NCBI GenBank assembly: GCA_002398405.1 | Contig: DGYN01000143.1 | Coordinates: forward strand, 1-52,890 | Reading direction: 5' to 3' | DNA from: Caulobacteraceae bacterium UBA5005 | GTDB taxonomy: Bacteria; Pseudomonadota; Alphaproteobacteria; Caulobacterales; Caulobacteraceae | Length of the DNA stretch: 52,890 bases | Shown: piece by piece, positions 16,612-23,937 of the stretch | Numbering within the stretch: position 1 is the stretch's first letter | Layout of the letters: every line of letters begins with the position of its first letter | The notes under the pieces: model-generated | Told to the model about the DNA's origin: nothing | The model's database searches: none | Seen by the model: only the letters and a program-made list of their open reading frames with translations | Program-made: the position numbers and the translations under genes

Positions 16612-17571
16612 GGGAGGGGCGACCGCCACCTTGGCGTCCGGCTTCTTGAACTTCACCAGCACCCGCTGGCCGATCAGCAGCGGCGCGCTTTCGGCCGAGA
16701 CCACCACCTCGACCACGCGGTCGTCGGTGCGCTGGCCGGGGTCGTCCGACTGCAGCTTGCGGGAACCGAACAGGCCCGCGCGGCGCAGGACTTTGCCGGG
16801 ATAGACCTTGGTGTTGTCGCTCTCGGGGCTGATCTCGATATCCTGGCCTATGGTGATGTTGGGGATATTGGCCTCGGTCACCTCGGCGCGGACGATGCGC
16901 GGGGCTCTGGGTTCGATGTCGAACATGTTGGAGACGTTCAGGGTCGAGGCGCCGGCGCCGGGATTGGCCATGCGGCGGATCACCGTGCCATCGACCGGGG
17001 CGCGGATGACGGTCAGCTCCAGGTTATAGGCGGCCTCGGCGGCGGAGGCCTCGGTGACGGCGATGGAGGCCCGCTGGGCGGCCAGGCGGGCTTCGACGTC
17101 GCGCACGCCGTCGACGGCCTCCTCCAGCTTCTGGGCGGCGATGGTGTTGGTGGCGGCGAGCCGGCCCATGCGCTCATGTTCGCGTTTGGCGGCGCCCAGC
17201 TGCACCTCCAGGGCGGCGACCTGCGATTTGGCGGCGGCGACCTGGGCCTGGGATCGCGCGAGCGCCAGACGCGCCTCGTCGTCCTCCTGGCGGGCCAGGA
17301 TCTGGCCTTTGACCACCTGATCGCCCTCCTGGACGAAGACCTCGCGCACGATGCCGCCCCGGCGGGCGGCGACCGAGATGATGCCGCCCTCGACATCGGC
17401 CTTGCCGTTGACCACGGCGAAGTAGGGGCTTTCCGGCGGCGGCGCCTTGGCGACCTGGGCGTCCCGGCCGTTCTTGGCCTGCACAAAGGCGACGCCGCCG
17501 GCCCCGCCGCCCAGGACGATGAGGACGATGATCCAGAACGCCGGACGCTTGAAGAGCTTAGGCATGGGCAA
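16594..17571 (-). CDS. HlyD/MacA-type membrane-fusion protein of an ABC exporter
   Basis: A 325-residue periplasmic adaptor with an N-terminal membrane anchor (about residues 12-30, AFWIIVLIVLGGGAGGVAF). A first lipoyl half (GIISVAARRGGIVREVFVQE, GQILARQ) precedes an alpha-hairpin coiled coil (about 95-175), and a second lipoyl half (VIRAPVDGTVIRRMANPG) and a beta-barrel follow. It overlaps the ATPase gene by 14 bp, so the permease, ATPase and adaptor are one operon. The layout resembles DevBCA/MacAB exporters. The final residues VSSRP and the TAG stop lie inside a dispersed REP copy, so the native C terminus may have been replaced. Confidence 0.85.
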   Translation of the reverse strand: MPMPKLFKRPAFWIIVLIVLGGGAGGVAFVQAKNGRDAQVAKAPPPESPYFAVVNGKADVEGGIISVAARRGGIVREVFVQEGDQVVKGQILARQEDDEARLALARSQAQVAAAKSQVAALEVQLGAAKREHERMGRLAATNTIAAQKLEEAVDGVRDVEARLAAQRASIAVTEASAAEAAYNLELTVIRAPVDGTVIRRMANPGAGASTLNVSNMFDIEPRAPRIVRAEVTEANIPNITIGQDIEISPESDNTKVYPGKVLRRAGLFGSRKLQSDDPGQRTDDRVVEVVVSAESAPLLIGQRVLVKFKKPDAKVAVAPPVSSRP

Positions 17572-18283
17572 GTTCCCTTGGGGACGCGGAATGACTGGTG
17601 CGCAGGTCCGAGGTCACCAGGCCGTCGTCGAGATGGATGACGCGGTCGGCGTAGGCCTCCAGCCGGATGTCGTGGGTGACGCAGATCACCGCCGCCCCGC
17701 GCTCCTTGGCGGCCTTTTGCAGGAGGCTGATGACCACCTGGCCGTTCTCGCCGTCCAGCGCGCTGGTCGGCTCGTCGGCGAAGATCAGGTGCGGCTGTTT
17801 GGCTAAAGCCCGGGCGATGGCCACCCGCTGTTTTTCGCCGCCGGAAAGCTCGGACGGGCGCTGGTTCAGGCGCTTGTCGAGGCCCACGGCGGTGAGGGTC
17901 TCGACCGCCATGTCGCGGCGCTTCTTCTTCGAGACGCCCTGGTATTTGAGGACGATCTCCACCTGCTGCTGGGCGGTCAGGGCCGAGAACAGGTTGAAGC
18001 CCTGGAAAATGAAGCCGCAGTTGTCCAGCCGGAAGCGGTCGATCTCGCCCGAACTCATCGTCCAGAGGTCCTTGCCCATGGCGATGACCTGGCCCCTGTC
18101 CGGCCGCATCAGGCCCGACAGCGCCGCGATCAGGGTCGATTTGCCCGAGCCCGAGGGGCCCATGACCATGGTCAGCTCGCCGTGGGCCGCGTCGAAGTCG
18201 ACGGTCTTCAAGACCTCCAGCGTGGCGCGGCCGGTCTTGAAGGCCTTGTAGAGGCCGGTGGCGGTGATGGCGGCGCCCTTCAT
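17558..18283 (-). CDS. ABC exporter ATP-binding protein (MacB/DevA/LolD type)
   Basis: 241 residues. Walker A is GPSGSGKS (42-49), the signature is LSGGEKQ (146-152), Walker B is LIFADEP (166-172), and H-loop histidine is in VTHDIR. The FIFQGFNLFSALTAQQQVEI segment is typical of the lipoprotein/macrolide exporter ATPase group. It starts within the last four bases of the permease gene (ATGA) and overlaps the adaptor gene. It energises export by the FtsX-like permease. Confidence 0.9.
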   Translation of the reverse strand: MKGAAITATGLYKAFKTGRATLEVLKTVDFDAAHGELTMVMGPSGSGKSTLIAALSGLMRPDRGQVIAMGKDLWTMSSGEIDRFRLDNCGFIFQGFNLFSALTAQQQVEIVLKYQGVSKKKRRDMAVETLTAVGLDKRLNQRPSELSGGEKQRVAIARALAKQPHLIFADEPTSALDGENGQVVISLLQKAAKERGAAVICVTHDIRLEAYADRVIHLDDGLVTSDLRTSHSASPRELAHA

Positions 18284-19419
18284 CGCAGGAGGTCCGCCGG
18301 CTGGCTGCGCTTGAGCATGCCGAGCGCGAAAAACCCGGAAAGCATGGCGATGACCATCAACAGCACCGCCACCATCAGGGTGATGTCCGGCGGCAGGGTC
18401 ATGGGCACGGTCTGCGCCTTGGCGAGCAGCGCGATGACATAGGTGAGCCCGATGGAGGCGATCACCCCGACCACGCCAACCCAGAAGGAAAGCTCGATCA
18501 CGATGGTGCGCAGCGACCCCATGGATACGCCCAGGGCCCGCAGGCTCGCGAATTCCTTGATGTTGGAGAGGATGGCCCCGCGCAGGGTCTGGGAGGTGAT
18601 CCCCACCCCGATGCCGATGCCCAGGAACACCAGGAAGCCGAGCATGATGCCGACCACGGCCTCCTCGAACACCAGCCGCTCATTGGCCTTGGCGAGCTCG
18701 GGCCGGGTCCAGGCGCGGTACTTGCCGGCGGCGATCTGGTTGAGCTCACCCTTGACCGCTTCGGCGCGGGCCGGGTCCTTCAAGGTGATCATCAGCGGGC
18801 CTGTGGTCAGGCGGGTGGGATTGATTACGCCCAGGACCCGCATGTTGTCGGGGGTCATGAACACCTGCGCCTGCATCATGTTTGAATAGCCGCTGACCGT
18901 CGCCCCGACCCTGACGTTGCGGCCGTTGAGGTTGACCTCATCGCCAGCCTGGGCGCCCAGGCTCTTGATGGTGCTCTCGTCGATCACCACCGTGAAGGGT
19001 TCGGTCAGCGCCCGCACGGCCTCGGGCGAGAAGCCTGAGGGCATGGTCGGAGACCCCGGGCGCGGGTCGACGCCGATGATGTCGACGTAGGTGTCCTTCT
19101 GCTTCTGCTCGCCCTTGGGCCGGTTCTGCCACCGGGCGCCGCCGCGGGTCATCTCGGCGACCCGCAGGGTGTCGGGATGGACGTACATGGTGGGCAGGAC
19201 ACGGTTGGGCAGGCCCTCGACCCCGTCCAGGTTCTCGGCCTTGGGATTGAGAATGATGATGTCGGCCGGGGAATTGTCGATGGTGGCGGAGAACGCCTTG
19301 CCGATCCCCAGGAACATGCCGGTGATCGACAGGATCAAGAGGCCGGAGAGCGCGAGCGCGATCACCGCCGCCATGTACCGGCGCCATTCATAGATCAGGG
19401 TGGAGAGCGCGAGAGACAC
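18280..19419 (-). CDS. ABC exporter permease (FtsX/MacB/DevC-like)
   Basis: A 379-residue protein with one N-terminal helix (about 17-39), a periplasmic domain of roughly 220 residues, and three C-terminal helices (about 257-280, 305-330 and 345-368), the FtsX/MacB topology. The block SLRALGVSMGSLRTIVIELSF is the conserved cytoplasmic loop after the first core helix. The start codon is GTG (19417-19419) with no good Shine-Dalgarno sequence; the predicted promoter gives a leader of about 20 bases. It is first in a three-gene exporter operon. The substrate is unknown. Confidence 0.87.
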   Translation of the reverse strand: MSLALSTLIYEWRRYMAAVIALALSGLLILSITGMFLGIGKAFSATIDNSPADIIILNPKAENLDGVEGLPNRVLPTMYVHPDTLRVAEMTRGGARWQNRPKGEQKQKDTYVDIIGVDPRPGSPTMPSGFSPEAVRALTEPFTVVIDESTIKSLGAQAGDEVNLNGRNVRVGATVSGYSNMMQAQVFMTPDNMRVLGVINPTRLTTGPLMITLKDPARAEAVKGELNQIAAGKYRAWTRPELAKANERLVFEEAVVGIMLGFLVFLGIGIGVGITSQTLRGAILSNIKEFASLRALGVSMGSLRTIVIELSFWVGVVGVIASIGLTYVIALLAKAQTVPMTLPPDITLMVAVLLMVIAMLSGFFALGMLKRSQPADLLR

Positions 19420-19448
19420 TAGGAAGGCCCCAGGGGAGGAGACAGCAC

Positions 19449-19477
19449 TGTATAACGCACGCTACTTAGTGATGCAA
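19449..19477 (-). promoter_or_regulatory. Sigma70-type promoter of the exporter operon
   Basis: On the minus strand, TTGCAT (19477-19472) and TATACA (19454-19449) are separated by exactly 17 bases, close to the TTGACA/TATAAT pattern. Transcription should start near 19442, some 22 bases before the GTG of the permease gene. Confidence 0.6.
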
Positions 19478-19636
19478 GATAGCTGGTGGCCGGCGTAACG
19501 GCCAAGCTTGTGGGGGCGGATCGCGGCGGATCGAAGGCGGAGCGCATAGTTCATAGTGCCGCAACGCATCCCTTTTGGATGCGTCAGGAAAACCCGTTTT
19601 CCAGGGGGTAAATCTGACGGGTAGAGCCTACGCCGC

Positions 19637-19663
19637 GCGCAAGGCGCGATGCGCGCCTTGCGC
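19637..19663. repeat. Perfect 11-bp inverted repeat
   Basis: GCGCAAGGCGC (19637-19647) and GCGCCTTGCGC (19653-19663) are perfect inverted copies around 5 bases. The structure lies between the exporter operon and the end of the copper-monooxygenase gene (stop at 19695). It may act as a 3' hairpin for the latter, though no T-tract follows. Confidence 0.5.
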
Positions 19664-19694
19664 CGAAGGGGCAGATTAGACCGATGGACGAGCG

Positions 19695-21698
19695 CTATTG
19701 CTCGCGGCGCGCTCCGCCACGGGCCGGCAGGGCGGCCAGCTCCTTGGCGTCCAGGGCCCCGTCCTTGTTCAGGTCGAAGGTCGCAAAGCCGACGCGGATC
19801 GCGTTGGCCTGATTTCCCTTCAACTCGGACATCTGCAGCTTGTCGTCGATGTTCTCGTCGAACATGCCCAGCGTCGCGGTGGCCCGCATGGCGGCGTCGT
19901 GGTTGACCTTGTTGGTCGAGGTCTCGTCGATCCAGCGATAGCGCAGGGTCGTGTAGTGCATCTCATCCCACGACTGTTCGCCCCACGGCACTTCGCGCTT
20001 GGCGTCCGGGTTGGCCGGATTGCGGATCGAATTGTCGTATGTGTAGGTCGAGATCAGCTTGGCGCCCGCCGGCACCTTGATCGGGGTCTTGAAGGTGTAG
20101 TCGCGCTGCCAGTTGAAGTCGTAACGCGGCACGGCGATCAGCAGCTCCTCGCGGCCGTCGGGGTGCTTCATGGCGAGCGTGACGCCGGAGCCCCGATAGT
20201 GGGCGTGCAGGAAGGCGCCATAGAGGATCGCTTCCTTCGGGAAGGACAGATAGGCCTTCTCGACGTGGCGCTCGGTCTCGGCCTTGATGCGGATGGTCGG
20301 GTCGATGATGGTCATCGTCCGCATGACCATCTTCGGCTGCTCCTTGTAGAAGTAGAGGCCGATCTGGGTCTTATCCTCCACTTCCTTGCCGAACGGCGTG
20401 TAGTGGTTTTGGAAGCCGACCGCGCCGCCGGCCGGGATGTAAGTGCCGACGTCCTTGGGCGCGATATAGTCGTTGGTGCCGACGGCGTATGTGCCGAGGG
20501 TCGCGCCCCACAGGCTTTCCGAGGCGCGGTTGCCGGTCTTCGGCGGCTCGGCGATGTAGCCGGTCAGGATGTGGTGCACCGCCTGGCGGTTGTCGATCTT
20601 GAAGCTGGTGGCGCGCAGCCAGCGGCCCTCGGTTCCGGGGTTGATGGTGAAGGGACGCTGATAGTCCACCACGCCCGAGGCCGGGATCTTGTAGGCCGGG
20701 ACGTCGAGGATCACGTCCGGCTTGCCCATCGGCCATTCCGGCGCCTTGAAGGTCACTTTGGTCAGCGGGTCCGCGCCAGAGCCGCGCGGGGCGCCGGCTT
20801 CGACCCAGTGCACCAGGGTCTTGATCTCGGCGGAGGTCAGGCTGTGGTCTTCCTCGAACGATCCGATGCCGGGTTCGGCGTGCCACGGGGGCATGCGCTT
20901 GGTGCGGATGGTCTCGCGGATCATCGGCGCAAAGCCCTTGATCTGCTCGTAGCTGGTCAGCTGCATCGGGCCGATGCCGCCGGGCTGGTGGCATTCGACG
21001 CACTTGTCCTTGACGATCGGCGCGATGGTCTGGACGTAGGAGACGGCGCCGCTCTTGCCGCGCTCGGGGAAGCTGATCAGCATCCCGCCCGCCGCCGGCC
21101 GGGTAGCCATGGCGACCTTGCGCCCGCCGATCACGGCGCTGATGGCGTCCTTGGCGTAGTCATTGCTTGCGGCGGCCTTGGCGCCGTCCTTGGAGACACG
21201 GTCGTTGAGCGGCCCGCGATAGGCCACGGTCCAGGTCTTGGGATCGATGACGAAGACTTCCGCCGTGCGGGTGACGGCAAGCTGTTCGCCGACGAGCTGG
21301 TTCTGATCCATCAGGATCGGGGTGTCGTAGCCGTAGCTGATCGCCTCGTCGCGGATGGCCTCGCGCTTGTCCTGCAGGTTGGAGTTCAGCATCAGGAACT
21401 CGACCTTCTTGCCCTCGAAGGCGGCCTTCAGCGCCTTGAAGTCCGGCGCATACTGGCGGCCGATGGCGTCGCCGTTGCCCTGTGTCAGGATCACCACCGC
21501 GGCGGCGTCCTTCATGCGGTACAGCTCGTAGGAATTGAGGTCGTGGCTGGTCAGGCGGAAGTTATCCACCCGCGCGCCCTGGGTCGCCTGCGCCTGGGCC
21601 CCGATGACGCCAAGCCCATCGACGGCGGCGTAACCGAGCGCCATCGCCGACACCGAAACCAGGGCCGCGGCCCACATCCGGGACATACCCATGCCCAT
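19695..21698 (-). CDS. Secreted redoxin-like / cytochrome c / copper monooxygenase (PHM-like) / EF-hand fusion
   Basis: 667 residues from the first ATG; ATG 21692 has better spacing to AGGGAG. In order: a Sec signal or anchor (8-37); a thioredoxin-fold redoxin-like domain (about 44-195) that has lost its cysteines (GNGDAIGRQYAP where a CP pair is usual); a c-type heme site CVECH (233-237); and a type II ascorbate-dependent copper monooxygenase module. That module keeps all expected ligands: His375-His376, His432 in FQNHY, His498 and His500 in LHAHYRG, and Met580 in DEMHY. Two EF-hand-like loops follow (614-625 and 642-653). I see no other cysteines, so PHM-type disulfides are absent. It probably hydroxylates a small periplasmic substrate, using the cytochrome as electron donor. 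A secreted partner gene lies 55 bp upstream on the same strand. Confidence 0.85.
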   Translation of the reverse strand: MGMGMSRMWAAALVSVSAMALGYAAVDGLGVIGAQAQATQGARVDNFRLTSHDLNSYELYRMKDAAAVVILTQGNGDAIGRQYAPDFKALKAAFEGKKVEFLMLNSNLQDKREAIRDEAISYGYDTPILMDQNQLVGEQLAVTRTAEVFVIDPKTWTVAYRGPLNDRVSKDGAKAAASNDYAKDAISAVIGGRKVAMATRPAAGGMLISFPERGKSGAVSYVQTIAPIVKDKCVECHQPGGIGPMQLTSYEQIKGFAPMIRETIRTKRMPPWHAEPGIGSFEEDHSLTSAEIKTLVHWVEAGAPRGSGADPLTKVTFKAPEWPMGKPDVILDVPAYKIPASGVVDYQRPFTINPGTEGRWLRATSFKIDNRQAVHHILTGYIAEPPKTGNRASESLWGATLGTYAVGTNDYIAPKDVGTYIPAGGAVGFQNHYTPFGKEVEDKTQIGLYFYKEQPKMVMRTMTIIDPTIRIKAETERHVEKAYLSFPKEAILYGAFLHAHYRGSGVTLAMKHPDGREELLIAVPRYDFNWQRDYTFKTPIKVPAGAKLISTYTYDNSIRNPANPDAKREVPWGEQSWDEMHYTTLRYRWIDETSTNKVNHDAAMRATATLGMFDENIDDKLQMSELKGNQANAIRVGFATFDLNKDGALDAKELAALPARGGARREQ

Positions 21699-21753
21699 TC
21701 TCCCTAACAGCGTTCAGAGGAGACTGAACTATTCCGTTCTTTAAAACAACTAG

Positions 21754-22866
21754 CTATTGCGCCGCGGCGATTGGACGGCCTTCTTTAGCTGCGTTGCGCT
21801 CCTCTTCGCGGGCCCCGGCCAGGATGCCTTCCAGGGCGTAATTCCCCTCATGGCAGGCATATTCCATGATCGTGCCATTGGTCGGGCGGAACTCGTATTC
21901 GCCGCCGAAGGGCTTGTCCCAAGTGGTGTTGTCCTCGACCGTGAAGGCGTAGTGCAGGCGGTCCTTGCCGACGCGGGTGAAGCGCTCGGTGACCTTCAGG
22001 TTCTCCCAGGACCCGCCGTAGGCCAGGCGCTGCGGGATGTTGGTGGTCTCGACCACCAGGCTGTCGCCCTCGTACCAGCCGATCGAGTCGCCGAACCAGG
22101 GACGAACGCCATCGGTGCGGTGCTTGGAGTTGAGGCGGACAACGCGGGTGTCGTGCACCATCTCCACGGTGATGGCGACGGCGTCGCGGCTTTGCGCGAT
22201 CTGGTAGTTGTTGTTGTACCAGCCGTTGGCGAACATCGGCGGGCCGGCGTTGCGGCCAAAGCTCGTCAGGCAGCGTTCGCCCGCGCCCCGCGCCTCGGGG
22301 TTGTCGAAGGCGCCGGTGCGCCGGCCGGCGGCGGAGGCGGAGACATTGCCCTGTCCGGCGATCTGGTCGGCGCTTGCCGAACGGCGGGCGGCGGCGAGGC
22401 CGGCCTCCACCGTGCCGGCGCCGGTCATCAGCGTGCGCGGGGGCGACCCTTTGCGCACCGGGATCATGCCGTCGGGGGTGGTCAAAATAGAGTTGCGCGG
22501 CTCGCCGCGGACCCGCATCACCGTGCTGCCGCCGTCGATCCAGGCCCGGTCATAGGCGCCGACGTTGTCAGAGGCGCCTTCCTTGGCGTTGATGTCGATG
22601 GCCTTGGCGTCGTTCGCGTTCTGCTCGGCCAGGCCCTCCTCTAGGATCCTGATCTCCTCGGCCGAGAAGGTCGAGCGCAGGCCGTAGGCCGGATTGCGCG
22701 TTTGCGGCGTCAGGCTGGCGTTGGACCAGGTGCCGGTGATGTCCGGCCGGCCCAGGGAGTCGCGCGGCGCCTTGTAGGCGGCGGCCCCGCCCGCAGACTG
22801 GGCGAAAGCTGCGATCGGGGCGACGCACAGGGCGGCGGTCATGCCCAGTAAGATTGCGCGGTTCAT
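21754..22866 (-). CDS. Secreted protein of unknown function, paired with the copper monooxygenase
   Basis: 370 residues from ATG 22866, which has TGGAGA 5 bases upstream; a GTG at 22878 would add four residues. A clear signal peptide ends AAFAQ. The mature protein has GRPDITGTWSNASL near its start and a recognisable C-terminal block: NGWYNNNYQIAQ, VEMVHDTRVVRL, WYEGDSLVVETTN, VTERFTRVGKD and EYACHEGNYALEG. This block recurs in a widespread family of secreted bacterial proteins of unknown function. It is upstream of the copper-monooxygenase gene by 55 bp and probably co-transcribed, suggesting a common periplasmic pathway. Confidence 0.75.
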   Translation of the reverse strand: MNRAILLGMTAALCVAPIAAFAQSAGGAAAYKAPRDSLGRPDITGTWSNASLTPQTRNPAYGLRSTFSAEEIRILEEGLAEQNANDAKAIDINAKEGASDNVGAYDRAWIDGGSTVMRVRGEPRNSILTTPDGMIPVRKGSPPRTLMTGAGTVEAGLAAARRSASADQIAGQGNVSASAAGRRTGAFDNPEARGAGERCLTSFGRNAGPPMFANGWYNNNYQIAQSRDAVAITVEMVHDTRVVRLNSKHRTDGVRPWFGDSIGWYEGDSLVVETTNIPQRLAYGGSWENLKVTERFTRVGKDRLHYAFTVEDNTTWDKPFGGEYEFRPTNGTIMEYACHEGNYALEGILAGAREEERNAAKEGRPIAAAQ

Positions 22867-22910
22867 ATGGGTCTCCACTCCTCAGCCGGCGTCTGACGCG
22901 CCATCACGCT

Positions 22911-22916
22911 AGTATA
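22911..22916 (-). promoter_or_regulatory. Possible -10 element before the secreted-protein/monooxygenase operon
   Basis: On the minus strand TATACT sits 45 bases before the gene. No good -35 sequence lies at 16-18 bases, so only the -10 half is supported. Confidence 0.3.
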
Positions 22917-23029
22917 ACAGATCGCACTAAGACCGTCTCCCGCAATGATAGGGTCCGAAAGGCGCTATCGTCCCTATGGCGAACCGTCGCGGGCTTTGCG
23001 ACCATAGGCCCGAAAAGGGAGGTTTCCAA

Positions 23030-23398
23030 ATGATCGGCTACACCACCATCGGCGCCAATGACTTCGACCGCGCCGCCAAGTTTTACGACGCCCTGGCCGG
23101 CGAGCTTGGCCACCGGCGGGTGATGGAATTCGACGGCTTCATCCTGTGGGGCGATCCCGCGGCGGGCGGCTGCCTGGCGCTGGCCAAGCCTTTCGACAAG
23201 AAACCCGCGACGGTCGGCAACGGCGTGATGGTCGCGCTGGCGGCCAAGAGCCGCGAACAGGTCGACAAGATCCACCAGATGGCGCTCGACATGGGCGGAA
23301 CCGACGAGGGCGCGCCCGGCGCCCGGATGGACAACTTCTACGCCGGCTATTTCCGCGATCCGGAGGGCAACAAGCTCAACGCCTTCGTCATGTCTTAG
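23030..23398 (+). CDS. VOC-family (glyoxalase/bleomycin-resistance-like) protein
   Basis: 122 residues from ATG 23030, which has GGGAGG at good spacing; an in-frame ATG at 22976 lacks one. It has the single-module VOC fold: IGYTTIGANDFDRAAKFYDAL at the start, where the metal-binding His is replaced, and YAGYFRDPEGNKLNAFV at the end. It is cytoplasmic. The reaction is unknown; members include metal-dependent lyases, dioxygenases and binding proteins. It is transcribed alone and followed by a GC-rich hairpin. Confidence 0.85.
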   Translation: MIGYTTIGANDFDRAAKFYDALAGELGHRRVMEFDGFILWGDPAAGGCLALAKPFDKKPATVGNGVMVALAAKSREQVDKIHQMALDMGGTDEGAPGARMDNFYAGYFRDPEGNKLNAFVMS

Positions 23399-23405
23399 CC
23401 CCCCC

Positions 23406-23436
23406 TCCCGCCGCCGCGCTTCGCTCGCGGCGGGAG
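23406..23436 (+). terminator. GC-rich hairpin after the VOC gene
   Basis: TCCCGCCGC and GCGGCGGGA form a perfect 9-bp stem over a 12-13-nt loop just after the stop codon. It lacks a T-tract, so it may be a weak terminator or an mRNA-stabilising 3' hairpin. Confidence 0.4.
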
Positions 23437-23441
23437 ACAGC

Positions 23442-23474
23442 AAAAAGGGCGCGGACGTTGCGATCCGCGCCCTT
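23442..23474 (-). terminator. Rho-independent terminator of the cold-shock gene
   Basis: Read on the minus strand, AAGGGCGCGGA (23474-23464) and TCCGCGCCCTT (23455-23445) form a perfect 11-bp stem with an 8-nt loop and end in a run of five T. It lies 23 bases after the cold-shock stop codon. Confidence 0.8.
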
Positions 23475-23497
23475 CCAAAAAGCTGTTTCCCTTGACC

Positions 23498-23707
23498 CTA
23501 GAGCGCGGTCAGAGAGCCCGCGGCCATCTTGCCGCTGCGCTTATCCTGTTCGAGCTCGTAGGAGACCTTTTGGCCTTCGTTGAGCCCGCGCAGCCCCGCG
23601 CGTTCGACGGCGGAGATGTGCACAAAGACGTCCGGACCACCGGATTCCGGCTGGATGAAGCCAAAACCCTTGGTCGCGTTGAACCACTTAACGGTCCCAG
23701 TAGCCAT
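23498..23707 (-). CDS. Cold-shock domain protein (CspA family)
   Basis: A 69-residue single cold-shock domain. It opens MATGTVKWFNATKGFGFIQP, which contains RNP1 (KGFGFI), and VFVHIS is RNP2. The protein binds single-stranded RNA/DNA and melts mRNA secondary structure. The gap to the upstream gene is 230 bases, and a long 5' leader would be typical for this family, but I could not fix a promoter. A strong terminator follows, so the gene is monocistronic. Confidence 0.93.
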   Translation of the reverse strand: MATGTVKWFNATKGFGFIQPESGGPDVFVHISAVERAGLRGLNEGQKVSYELEQDKRSGKMAAGSLTAL

Positions 23708-23937
23708 AGTTCGAACCTTTAGTTCCTAGAGGGACGACGGCCGAACATCGGTCGCCGATCAAATCTCGAAGGTTCGGGGTTCCTTGGTCCGGTCGCTGCC
23801 CTGAAGGCGGCAATATTGGATGGGCAGGCCGAGCCAGTCGCTATTCGATAGCGGAACGCTACACCGGAAAACCGCGTTCGCCAATATATGCGAATCGGTC
23901 GCCTCCCGCCGTTCCCTTCGGTCACGGGGGAGGCAGG

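Noticed and set aside
19698..21707. 669-codon open frame antisense to the copper-monooxygenase gene
   Set aside because: It is a long shadow caused by high GC at third positions. It lacks domains and a ribosome site, whereas the opposite strand encodes clear motifs.
23708..23937. Promoter TTGGCG-N17-TAGCGT for the cold-shock gene
   Set aside because: The -10 match is poor and several equally weak alternatives exist, so it was not listed as a feature.
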